The notes beneath the pieces are model-generated. The model saw nothing but the letters and a program-made list of their open reading frames with translations, was not told where the DNA came from and did not search any database. Positions 17,801 to 29,800 of a DNA stretch of 64,000 nucleotides are shown in pieces (the stretch's first letter is position 1; each line of letters opens with the position of its first letter). This stretch comes from Symsagittifera roscoffensis (Eukaryota; Xenacoelomorpha; Acoela; Convolutidae): positions 7,913,671 through 7,977,670 of the forward strand of contig NC_087064.1 in assembly GCF_963678635.1 (NCBI RefSeq), in the 5' to 3' direction. Both the position numbers and the translations under genes were made by a program.

Positions 17801-20800
17801 AAAAAGTCCAAATGACTATATGTATTATCTTAAATGCATGCCCCGCTGTGAAGAAAGAGTCAAAACGAAAGGTACAACACCGTTTTCTTTAAAATGCAGC
17901 AAATTATATTGATTTGTTGCTGTTTCAGTACCTCAAGCCAATTTGCACGTGAAGTTCAACCCATTTTGTGTTGACTTCGACCCGAACACTCTCATATGGC
18001 TGAATGCATTTGCAAAAAGAGTCTCCAAAAGTGTGGTATGTTCACATTCTATTCATTGTAAAGACAAAACTGACACAGAACTTCATTTTTATCATATAAA
18101 TTCTAGAAAAAACAGACACAGAGCTTCATTTTTATCATATAAATTCTAGAAAAAAACGGACACAGAACTTCATTTTTATATGAATTCTTGAACTTGAACG
18201 TTTGAACTTACAGTTTTTCAATTTTTACAGTTTGAACTTACCTTGTTGTTTGAAGGACTTAGAAAGAGTGGGAGTACAGCCATATCAGGTAGGCAGCCGG
18301 TAGAGCTAGCTAGCCCAGAATTAGTCGAGTCTGCGTCTGCGAACTCATTTGTGAATTCAGCTTTTATAAGCCTGCGTGAGACTAGCGCGGCATTTAGTTA
18401 GCCTGTTTTGCAGTATCCTTTCATGTTTTTGTTTGCAACTATATATTTTGTGCTGAGTTTGGCAGATGGGTGGGTTTACCAAGTGTAGTTGAATTTTTCA
18501 TGGTATCAGAAACAGTTTCACCCTGTCCCAATCAGGATAGCAGATGATTGTCCTTTTGAGTGAACTATTTATTGTCCTGGCCTCTCCCCAAGTGAAAAGA
18601 AGAAAAATTTCTTTATTGTTCTCTGATTTTGTGTGCCAACGGTTTATTTGGTATTTGTGAATCTAATTTACAATATAATGTTCAAACTAATACATATAAA
18701 TGAGAAGCAGGAAACTTTAGTTCGAAAAATTGAAACAGACGTTCATTGTGATATCGCGAATAATGTATCGAAGATATTTATTGTTGCGACTTGCGAAGAA
18801 CGGATGGACTATTTGTGCCCATTGTGGTTTTTTAAGACAAATTAAGACTTTTTAACCAGCCACTTTCGAAATGAGTTTTTTTCTATACCATCTGAACAGA
18901 GGTCCTAAGCTCAGCTCAAAATTTACTTAAGTTATAGGGTTTTGAAAATTGCCAATTTGATTATTTGTAAACAATTAATGCGCGATATATTTTATACTAT
19001 TAACGCGTAATCGAGTATTTCTCCCGGGTTAGAAAGCATTTCAAATGGACTTTAAGGCAAGCTATTTGGACTTATTGTTACACTACTCGGCGTTAATTGC
19101 ATCACGTCATATTTTTTTTTACAGTCACGGGACATATAAGTTCCGAGTTTTTGATTAAAAGTCGATGAACGTAGTTCAGACTCTTATATAGGTCGTTATA
19201 ATTTTTTTTCAGGAAAAGTCTTAAAGTCTGTTCATGTTCAATTTAGTTTTTCGTGGTTTGGTTGGCTTTTGATTTCCTTTTCAGTTCAGTTCAGTTCATT
19301 TCTTTTGTTAAAAGGAAGGCGCACTCAACTATCGAACAGCAAAAGGTAAAGGTCACGAAAAACGTGATCGACTTTTTATGTCGAAAATGGAATTAATTTA
19401 TCAGATTACCCAGCGAAATAAATGTTTAATCTAGTGATCCAGCTTTCTCAAGTTGGGTTAGTTTTATTGAAAAGTTGTCAATCATAAACTGTTCTAGAAG
19501 TTCAAAGAGCTTTAAGATTGTCCATTTTTTTTCGAAATTGAAAGTTGAGATTTGGTCAAAGAACAAGTCAGTATTTTTTAACATGTTTACTTGCATTCAT
19601 TCACTCGTTTCCTACTGTCTGTTGTCTGGGTTTAACGAGCAGATAAAACATTTTAAAAACGAAAATCTTATAGAAAACAAAAATTAATTTAAAAAATGAT
19701 AATTCGCGTAAAGTAAACATCTATGTTAAAGCAAAGTTATAAAAACTAATATAAGGTAATGTAAAATACAGTCACTGGACATATAAATTGCAACTTTTTG
19801 ATTTTAATGAGCGAATGAGCGATTTCTTTCTTCATGTTTTTGCCCATATCTCTGCAACTATTTAAGATATAGGGTTGAATTTTGCAAATGCTAGATGAAA
19901 ATATTTGAAACAACTCATCTCAGTCAAAATTTGAAATTGTTTTTTCGGAGGCGTAAATTAACCAGTATTTCATAACTACTTTTAGAGGATTTCTTGCTGT
20001 GTAAACATCCTCGCAAACAAAATGAGGAATTTGAACTTAAGGGCTCAAATTGATTTATTTGGAAACCGATGAGCTTGACTTACTCGCGCCGCCGAAAAAG
20101 GACAGAAAAAGAAATTGAAACAATAAAAAAAAAGTCAGTATCTGTTTTGACGACTCAAACGTTAAAATTTTTTGGGAGCTTTTACGAGAAATTTGGACAA
20201 AACTAGAGACATTATAACTGGTAATGAGAATCCTGCGCATAGATTGGACCAGTAATTTGACCGATTTTATAATTGGCCAGTTATCTCGCTATAAAATAGT
20301 TCCAAATTGAGTTGAGTGTCGCTAATTGATTATATTAATATATCACTATACTCTTTAAAGTTTAATACTTAATATTCACTTTTGATTGTTGGGGAGAAAA
20401 ACTGACTAAATTTTTCTTTGCCAAAACTATTTGAGACTACTTGAATGGCAATGGGACCATTCACGGCTTTGTCCTGATAAAAGAGCAGTGCAGTCGTGTT
20501 TTTAGTATTAGTGTTTTTGAATTTGAAAATGAAGTGAAAATCGCACTTCAAGCTGAGCTTAGATTTTAGAATGCATTTTAAGTTTCTAAACATGAAGGGG
20601 AATCAACAATTTAGCTATGTGCTGTTTGCTCAAGTCGGGATAGTTATATCATCAATTTGTCTCTGATAAAAGTAAAGTTTCTTAAATTTCTGCAGATGTA
20701 AATTTTCCGATGGAATTCGAAAGCTGAAACTGGTCAAAATGTATCAGTCGTTTTTCTGTCATCCGTCTCGAACGCAGTGAAGACTCTTATATGATAAGGG

Positions 20801-23800
20801 TTTTCAGGAAAAGCTTAAATTTTTTCATGATCAAATTAAATTTTTCCCCATCAAACTTAAGACTTCTTTTCAAGTTGAGATCATTTCCTTTGTTAAAAGG
20901 AAGGCAAACTTAACTATCGAACAGCGAAAATATAAAACTCACGAAAAACATGATCCAATTTTTTCCAAAGTGGATTTTAATTTTCAGATTTCCCAGCGGA
21001 ATAAAATTTTTACCAATTGATCCAGTTTTCTCAAATTGAATTAATTTTGTTTAAAAAAAGTCAAATATTATTTAATCTTGAAATTCAAAGAATTTTAAGG
21101 CCTCTTTTTGGCGCTTGTCTAGTTTCCCGCCCCTTCGGAAAGTTCGCATTTAAGAAATGATATGAAAGTTTGTTCACGCTGACACAATTTATCTCAGTTT
21201 AGAGCATGAAAATTGATTTTAAACGAATTTTTGTCAATTGACTTCAAGAAAAAAAAACTGTATGTTTGCTATGTTCCTGATTTTTCGCTAGATTAAATTT
21301 AAGCTGATTTAATTTTTTAAATACGGTTGCTATTTGGTAAACGTATTGTTGTTTATCGGTTGCTCGACATATGAACTTTTTCAAAACGGTGATTTCTTCA
21401 AATGGTTTAATTTCAACAACATCTTCGTTGTTTTAGCAGAGAAAGGTAAATCGATCTGATTTCTAATTAAATGTTTTTAAATCCTGTTTTTTAGGTTCTA
21501 AGTCTGAATGTATAAATTGAATATTCAATTTCTTGCGCAATTTATCCCGTTTTGCGTTTCTTAGCACTACCCACGACATGAAGGTTTTAAAAAAATTTTA
21601 CGAGGCAATCTAAAAAGTTTTTTTTACAGTTGTTCCATCGACGAAATGGGAATTAAATTTGGATTTACGTGTTTTTTCTACGCAAATTCATGTCACCCCA
21701 AGTTGAGTGACCTATTTTTACGCTTGCGATTGGCAAGCGTTATCAAACTGGAATATAGACATTTTTCCGTGTTAACAACTAGTAAATCACTTCTTTTCAC
21801 GTCTCTTCTTATCTTCACTTTTCTTCTTACCTTCTCTTTACATGTTCCGGGTTGCTTCCCCCTTGGCCTGAAGACAAAACAGTTTGTACCCTAAGGTCTG
21901 GGGTTCGAGTCGTGGCCGGATCTGGTTTTTTTCTGATCAAGGAAATTGAAAAAAAATCCGAGAAAAATGAATGATTGGTTGTTCGTTTGTTCACTCAGGT
22001 TTTGTCGGCTAAATTGCCACAACTGATTTTGCTTGTCCTGTAGACAATTTTCCTTGTAGTTGCAAGTGCAAATGTTGTTCATTCTAGTTTCAAGGGGACT
22101 TGAAAGATTAAAAAGAAATCATTTTTTTTCGGTCCAAGTGGTTTTTATCTCAAAGGTTGTTGGCTTAGTTGCCACATGACTGATTTTTCTTGTGCTGTAA
22201 ACAAATCAATGTAGTTGCAAGTGCAATTGTTGTCCATTGTTGTTTAAGGTGGGACTTCAAATTTTTTTTTATAAAATCATATTTTTTCGACTCAACTTGT
22301 GGCTGCTCAAAGATTGTCGGCTTTGTTTCTTTTCGTAGGTTTTGTTCTTTGTTGTTGATTTAAAATTCAAGTGTCTGACATGTTGCCTGGAATGAACTTC
22401 TATCGAGACATATGAAAGTATGACCTAGTTTTTTTCAAAAATTTTCGGCTTTTTATGTTTTTTATTTTGTTTAGTGTTGTATTGCAAGTGGTGCAAATCG
22501 CTACGCTTCGTGTAGAAAACCCCTTTCAACTCCGATTTGCGATTTGAGCTACAATTGAAAATTCCCGAAAAGTGACTGTCCAGATAAAGCGGTTTGAAGC
22601 TTTGGCTTCATCGACTAACTTAAGCGAAGAGTCAATATGCGTTATTTTTTATTAGATCAACTAAAAGCGCCATTAACGTTGGCTAAATCTTGGGGCAGCT
22701 GAAGTCAACGTCTCACCCTGCTCTCTTCGAAAAAAACGGCAAAAAAATTTGCGGAAAAGTCCGAGATTTTTTTTTCAAGAATTATGAATGAATGAACTAG
22801 ATATTCAGCATATAGACGTTTTTGTTACTTGCATAGCAACCGTCTATCCTTGATTTCTATTAAATTTAATTTAAATAGTTTCAAAATTCGGCTTCAAAAA
22901 ATGGTTTTGGTTCAAATGAAAATTCAATTAAAATTATAGTGATTCGGAAAAAATTTATAAGAATTCTGTTCTGATCTGATCTGATCTGATTATTTAGTTA
23001 CAATGGCCTGTACTTTGTTTTTATTTTAATATATTTTAGGCTAGCAAACTATTTGAGCTGCTAAGTCAATGTTGGTTGTTTTCAGCAAATGCCAGAAGGA
23101 TCTTCGACGGAAACCGTGATGCACGTTGATCTGAAAGCTGACTTTTTGATGCCTCAGGTTGGCATTCGTGGGAAAAATAGATTTGGTTATCAGCTGGAAA
23201 TCATTTATTTTTTAAATGCTTTTTTTTTCTAGATTAAATTAACATTGGAGAAACATCCCGAAGACCAACCGGACAGACCGAGGGGAATCGAGATTGCTCT
23301 TTCGTCTGCCTCGATGACAAATGTGCACGATAGAAGCAAAGTCGAGCGAGGGAAGTTGCTGGGAGATATATGTGAAACTTACGCAGCAGATAAGAAGACA
23401 AGCTTCAAAATACACCCGCTTGGTAATTTCAGTTTTGCTATTTATTTCGGATAAATCGCCAATTCTATGAATGATTGTTTTTTTTACAGAACTGGACACA
23501 AATTTTCACGAGTATTTTCCCTCGACGATCAAGCCAGCGAGCTGCAAAGGAGCCAACATGATGAGATACCCTGGGTTCCTGGACACCGTTGTAATAGACA
23601 TTGATCAAGCTTGGAGCGATTGGTTTGGAATCAAAACCACCAAGCTGGGTCGACTGCCTCTAGTTGACCCGGTCAGTTTTTCGATGTTCGTTTCGTACCC
23701 ACAATTACAAAAACTGGTACAAATCGGGAATTCGCTTGCCAGCCAAACTAGTGAAAGAAATTCTCGGAGCTCATTTTCAAATGGATCTTGGCATGGACAG

Positions 23801-26800
23801 GTGGGTAATAGTTTAACGGCCAACAATAACTTAAACAACAACGAACAAGTGCCACCTAATGTCAACCAAGTGACTCCTGATCTTCTGAAAGGTTGCAAAA
23901 AGAGCAGCCTCAGCAGTTCTACAAACTACACTTCAATACCACATCCATTAGATGCAGAATATACCGAACGATCGGATCCATTAATTCAGATCATGTTTAC
24001 ATCTAAAAAGAGAGTCACATTGTACTTGGACCATTATCAGTTTATTGTTTTGATGAGACTACAAGAAATGGTTTTGAAAACTTTAGAAATTATGGAGCAA
24101 GATACGAAACTTATACTTGGAGATCAATTGGCACAGCAACCTGGTCATAAAGAAATGAAACTTTCTTTCATTGGTATTTTCCCGAGCTTAGACATTGTGT
24201 TTTTACTGCCTCCTCAGCCAGAATCAGCCGATGTTATAGCAAGTCGAAGATCGCTCTTGCTCTCGGCTACTCACGAGTTCGTTGCAGCAGAGTCTAGCAA
24301 CCTGAATATTGAAGCAGTAGAAATCAAATCCGAGTCAGAACTATCGAACTCGAAACATCATTTAGCTGCTGCGAACGACGAGGAATTCGAGGCTTGTTCA
24401 ACAACAGGCGGAGGAGATCAAAAAATGTCGGACGTGAACTCGGAAGATGCAGAATCACTTGTCAATGCTCCTCCAAACATTTGCTCCGAACAAATCACAT
24501 CGCTTCCTGTAATCACAATACACACGCAAGATAGCGGAGCTACATTTGCTAGCAACAGTGATTCGACCGAGCAGCCAGTGTTTCGCAAAAGCATGTCTGG
24601 ATCAGAACGCCCGATGGCGAATAACTCTTCTTCTGGCTACTCAACGACTTCATCCGTAAAGGGGTCGGTTGGTGGCAACAAGGTAACCTTGTCGAGCTTA
24701 TCATCCGCTGCTGGAAACCTTTCTGCAAAGTTTTCAAGTGCGGGATCCTTAATGGGAAAGACATTTACAGACACTATGTCAATAACTGGATCTGAATTCT
24801 CAATAGGATCCGGAGGATATTCCAGCGAAGATGATTTCATTTGCCTATCTGCAGAGGGAGGGTCACTAAGCAAGGCGACGAATGTTGGTCCAAAAGTTGT
24901 GGATTATGACCAAGAGCTCAAGCCACTCAATACGTACAAACCCGACGAAGAGTTCTTAGGAGAAGAACGTAATGATATGCCGGTTAGTTTTGTAATGTCC
25001 TGATAGAATATTTCTCTAATTTAGATAGAGAAGAGTGACTATTATTACAATATATCTGTGAATTAAGTAAAATGCAGAAAATAATGCAGTGTAGATTGAG
25101 GGATTGCAAATTACATAGTTGCTTTGTGAGTGTTGTATTTTAGGTGACTATAATGGTTGCTCGTATGCAGGGAGTAGAGGCTTCTGTTCAGTTATTGGGA
25201 GACAGTGGATCATCTGTGGTTCATGTGGCCCTTCCAGCTCTAGACATTGAAGACCACCCGAACACTACATTTTCTAAGTTCCTCACGACGAATGCTAAAT
25301 GTGAGTTTTCTTTTATTTTTTGTTTTTTGAGTGTCAATGAACCTATGCAAAACACGCAGATAGGTAACTAACTGTATAGTCATTTGTGACCCTGTACCTT
25401 ATATCGTAATTAAATAACTTTTTGATCCAGTTTTCTCAAATTTAGTTGATTTTTCAAAAAAAGTGCTACTCATAAATTGCCCTTAAAATTGAGCTCTAAG
25501 GTCATACAAGTTTTTTTCTTTATATTCGAAAGTTGATGTTTTCAAGAAAAGAAGTCTTGTGTTTTCTTGTTTACGTGCGTTCTTAACTTTTTCCTGCAGT
25601 CTGTTGGCAATGTTTTAAGAGTCGATGAACGTAGTTCAGACTCTTTTGTATGTCGTGATGATTTTTTTTGTCTTTTTCAGGAAAAGTTTTATGTGTTCAG
25701 GCTCAAATTTATTTTTTCGCTCTTTGAGTTTTGATTTTTAGTTCAAAAAGGAAGGCAGTTTAACTATCGATCAGCAAAAGTGTAAAAGTAAGAAAAAAAT
25801 CTAGTTTCGAAAGTGGAATTTAGTTTTCAGAGTTCCGCGACAAAATAAAAAAAACTTTTTGATCCAGTTATCTCAAACTGGTTGATCTTTATTATAAAAG
25901 TGTTGATCAAAAATTAATCTAGAAGTTGAAAGAACTTATATGCCAGTTGTTTTTTGAATTTCGAAAGTTGGGATACTAAAAAAAAATTAGAATTTTATAT
26001 TTTATACTGACTCTTTTCCAACTGTGTGTTGGCTTTGTTTTTGTTTTCAACACACTTGTGTCCGAATTTTCTATACCATCTAGATATTATGGACGTCCTA
26101 AGTTAAGGTTGATTTTAATAACATGTCTTACCTAATATCAATTTTTAAGAGTCTTATTTTGTTCAGACTCTATATTGGCCGCGATGATTTGTTTTTTCGT
26201 TTTTTTTTCGCGGTTTGACTTTGATTTTTTCCAAGCTCAGTTGATTTTCTCTGTTAAGCGAAGACAATTTCCACTACAAAACATCAAAATTTTACAGGTC
26301 ACAAAAAACTTGACGACTTTTAGTTTCGAAAATGACTGTTGGTTTTTTAGGTTTTCAGTGGAAGAAAAAAATTACCTACTGGTCCAGTTATCTCAAATTG
26401 GTTTATTTTGATTTGAAAAAATGTCAATTTTTTTCTTAGTTCGAAGAAAATTTGTCGATAATCTGCAAAAATTCAAATGGCTGTAAGGCGATATAATTTT
26501 TTAGTCTTCTGGAGTTAATTGTCGCTTTGTCAACAAATTAGCTTTGCCAACAAATCAATTTTTATCGATTCGAAGTTTTTTGGTACTTTTTGCTTATTTT
26601 CCTACTGTTTTGATTATATTACTTTTTGTTGGTCTTGTAACGATTACATTTTCAGAAAATCTAAATCACCCTCTGAAGCCCTCCGTAAAACTTGAAAAGT
26701 TATCAAAAAGTTTTTGAAAAAATAACTTTTTTTTTGTTTTCTTTTTGAAATTCAATTATCCGCTCGTTAGTTCGTTTACTAAATTACATTCAAAGTACAG

Positions 26801-29800
26801 CAAATATACAGCACATCTGGCGTAGAGGTAACACATATGCTTGAGATGACAAAGGCTCGTGTTGTGGTTTGAACCCAGCCGGTACCTTTTTTAACTAGAA
26901 AATTGTTTGGAATGCTTCTATTTTTTGGAATGCCATAAGTGGAAGTAATTGAGTTGCAATTTTTTTATCAGAAATTTTGTCGAGTTTTTTTTGCTTTGTC
27001 GATTAATGAGCTCGAAAATATTAAGCATGCGATTTTTATTCTCATAGTTAGCATTTTCGGCGTTTTGTCGCTACGTAAGTTTAACATTCAGTTGTCTTAT
27101 TTATTAATTTTCTTTTCTGATGATTTTTTCCAGACAAATCGATAAAGAGATATGAAAACGTGGTAAGATCTACCTTTTCTCGACACTATGACATTGTTAC
27201 AAATTTTGTTTATTTGACTCTCGTTTTAGGTTTGGTTCATTAGTTTGTGCTTTTTTCGTGTTGTATCGCAAGTTTTCTGCATTATGTTTGTCGACTTAAA
27301 CTCGGTTTTGTTTCCAAATTGGGTATACCATTTTGCACTCACTACATATAAAGCACTAGTGGGCACTATATCGGATTTTCTTCCTAATATTTTGTTTCCG
27401 AAAAGATACCGGTTTTATTCTTAAGATCGATAAGACTCTGGATCCATTTTTTCTAATGCTCAAAATCAAACCACAAATACCCGATCATGAAAAATCTCGT
27501 TCTTCTTTCAATTTGTTCTTCACTCGAAGTCATTTTTGCTCCTTTTTCAGCGTCGTACTGCTTTTATCAATTACTTGTTCTATAGCAAGTGGTGCATAAC
27601 TGCAGCTTGGCCTCTGTGTAACTTTTACTGGCTCTCAAAAATTTCATGGTGTTCGTGTGCATACAAGAAGACTATGGAGACATGTAATTTTAGAAATGCA
27701 GCGAGCTGTTGATGATGTGGTGTGATTTAGATGATCGTGAATACGCTTCCGCGATTGAATCACACTCGCAGTTGGTACCTGCGAAACCAGCCATGCCTCT
27801 AATTGAAGCAAGAATAGACTCACCAGGAGTGGTGTCCAAGGAGCTCTACGGAGGTGTTTGTGAGCAACGAGGGCACCTTGCAGTCAATATCCAGAAGCTG
27901 AAACTGGGTTTGAAGATGACAAATGTACTTGCAATGATTGATTTGATTGAAGACGAGTTGATTTTGCCGGTCCCTCCCCTAGACTTGGTTGCAACTGAGA
28001 GTGAGATTAATATTGCCCAAGATGGGCCGCCGAGCAACCCGCTTACCAGTCCGCCTCCAGTTCCGCTCAACCTAAAGCTTCATGGACTGACATTGTTACG
28101 AGATGGCGACAACGTGATGAATTTGGGAATACGTGAGTATTATTGTTTTCACGCGTGTTATTAACAAGCTTCATTAAATCGCTCTGCAAATTTTTTCTCG
28201 TAAACAGCTGGCTTAACATATAACTGAATCATTTGATTGCTTCGTTCAGGATAAATAAAAATTTTGGGTCTGATGCTGCATGTTTAGTCTGAAAGTATCA
28301 TATTTAGCACTGTCAAAGGCCGAGAGTTTGAATCCGGACAGGGCCTGTTTTCTTGACAACTAAAACAGTTCCACTTAAAAAAATAATGGTCGGACTCTAT
28401 TAGGAGTGATGAACGTAGCGAAGTTTCTTAAATAGGTCTTGCTGATTTTTTTTCAGGAAAAAGTCTTAAAATGTGCATAAAAGTCTCTAATAACTACAGA
28501 TGTGCATTCGTATATATTGATGCATTTATGAATGCTTTTATGTATGTATGCATATTTTGAATTCTGTTGAAACTCATCTGCTGAAAGTGACGTAAATAGC
28601 ACTCTCCAATTAGTTTTGAAAATGGAATTCAATTTTTGGATTTCCAGCGGAATAAAAACTACCTATTGATCCATTTTTCTCTAGTTGAGTTAATGTTATC
28701 AAAAAGGCTCCTATCATATATCGGTCTAGAAATTCAAAGAAATTATAGGGCATCTATTTTTTTCTTGGAAGTTCGAAACTTGCGATTTTTTCAAAAAGTC
28801 AGTGTTTTGTTTATGTTTACTTGCGTTCATTACTCTTTCGCAATCTTCGATTGGCTGTTTTTTTTTGGCTTATTTGCTACAGCACCGAATTTATGCTTAT
28901 AATTTAAGCAATTAGCATAAAAAATGAACTTCCCTTTGAGGTATTCATGTAATTCCTGGAATCGTATCAAAAACTTTCAGTTTCTTAAAAATATATTCTT
29001 GGATTTCAATTACCCGCAACATTACACAAATACGTCAAAAGAAACTTCAATTTTTGTGAAAATTGCTTCAACTTCAAATACGGTTTTTTGGACAAGTTTT
29101 TCGAAATTTTTTATTGCATTGTATTTTTCTTTTTTTTAGAAGAAAACATTGAATAAAGATTGGTCTTCAGTTTTTTGAAATTGTGATTTTGGTCTGATTG
29201 CAAAAAGTTGAAATAAAAGGAAGTCTCCATTTTTTTTCATACGAAGTCTCATAAAGTAGTGCTCAATTTCCTGCAAATGCAGATGAAACTTTTCCAAATA
29301 CAATTGACACTTTCGAACAGCAAAGGTATGCAGGCCATCAATATTGTGATCGACTTCTTTTTTCGAAAATGGAATTTATTTTTCAGATCTTCCAGCGAAA
29401 TAAAAATTATAGCTATTGATCCAGTTTTTTTTTCAAATTGGGTTGTTTCTATGAAAAAAGTGCTATTCATAAATTGTTTCTTCATGGGCATCTTTTGTTC
29501 ATTGAAATTCGAAAGTTTTTGAAAAGATTGTTCAAAAAACAGACAGCATTTTGTTTCCGTTCAATTTCGTTCATTGACTCTTCCAAATGTCTGTTGGCTA
29601 GGTTTTCAAGTATTTATTATCGCAGTGAAGACAAAACACTTTAATTGGTTGTGATGGTTTTTTGCGGAAAAAGTATTAGAATATATTCACGCTCAAAAAG
29701 CTCAAATTTGTGTTTTTTTGCGATTTGACTTTTTATCTCTTTTCAAATTTCAGTTTGTTTTTTTTTGTCAGAAGGAATGTAATTTTCTCTAATGAAAATT

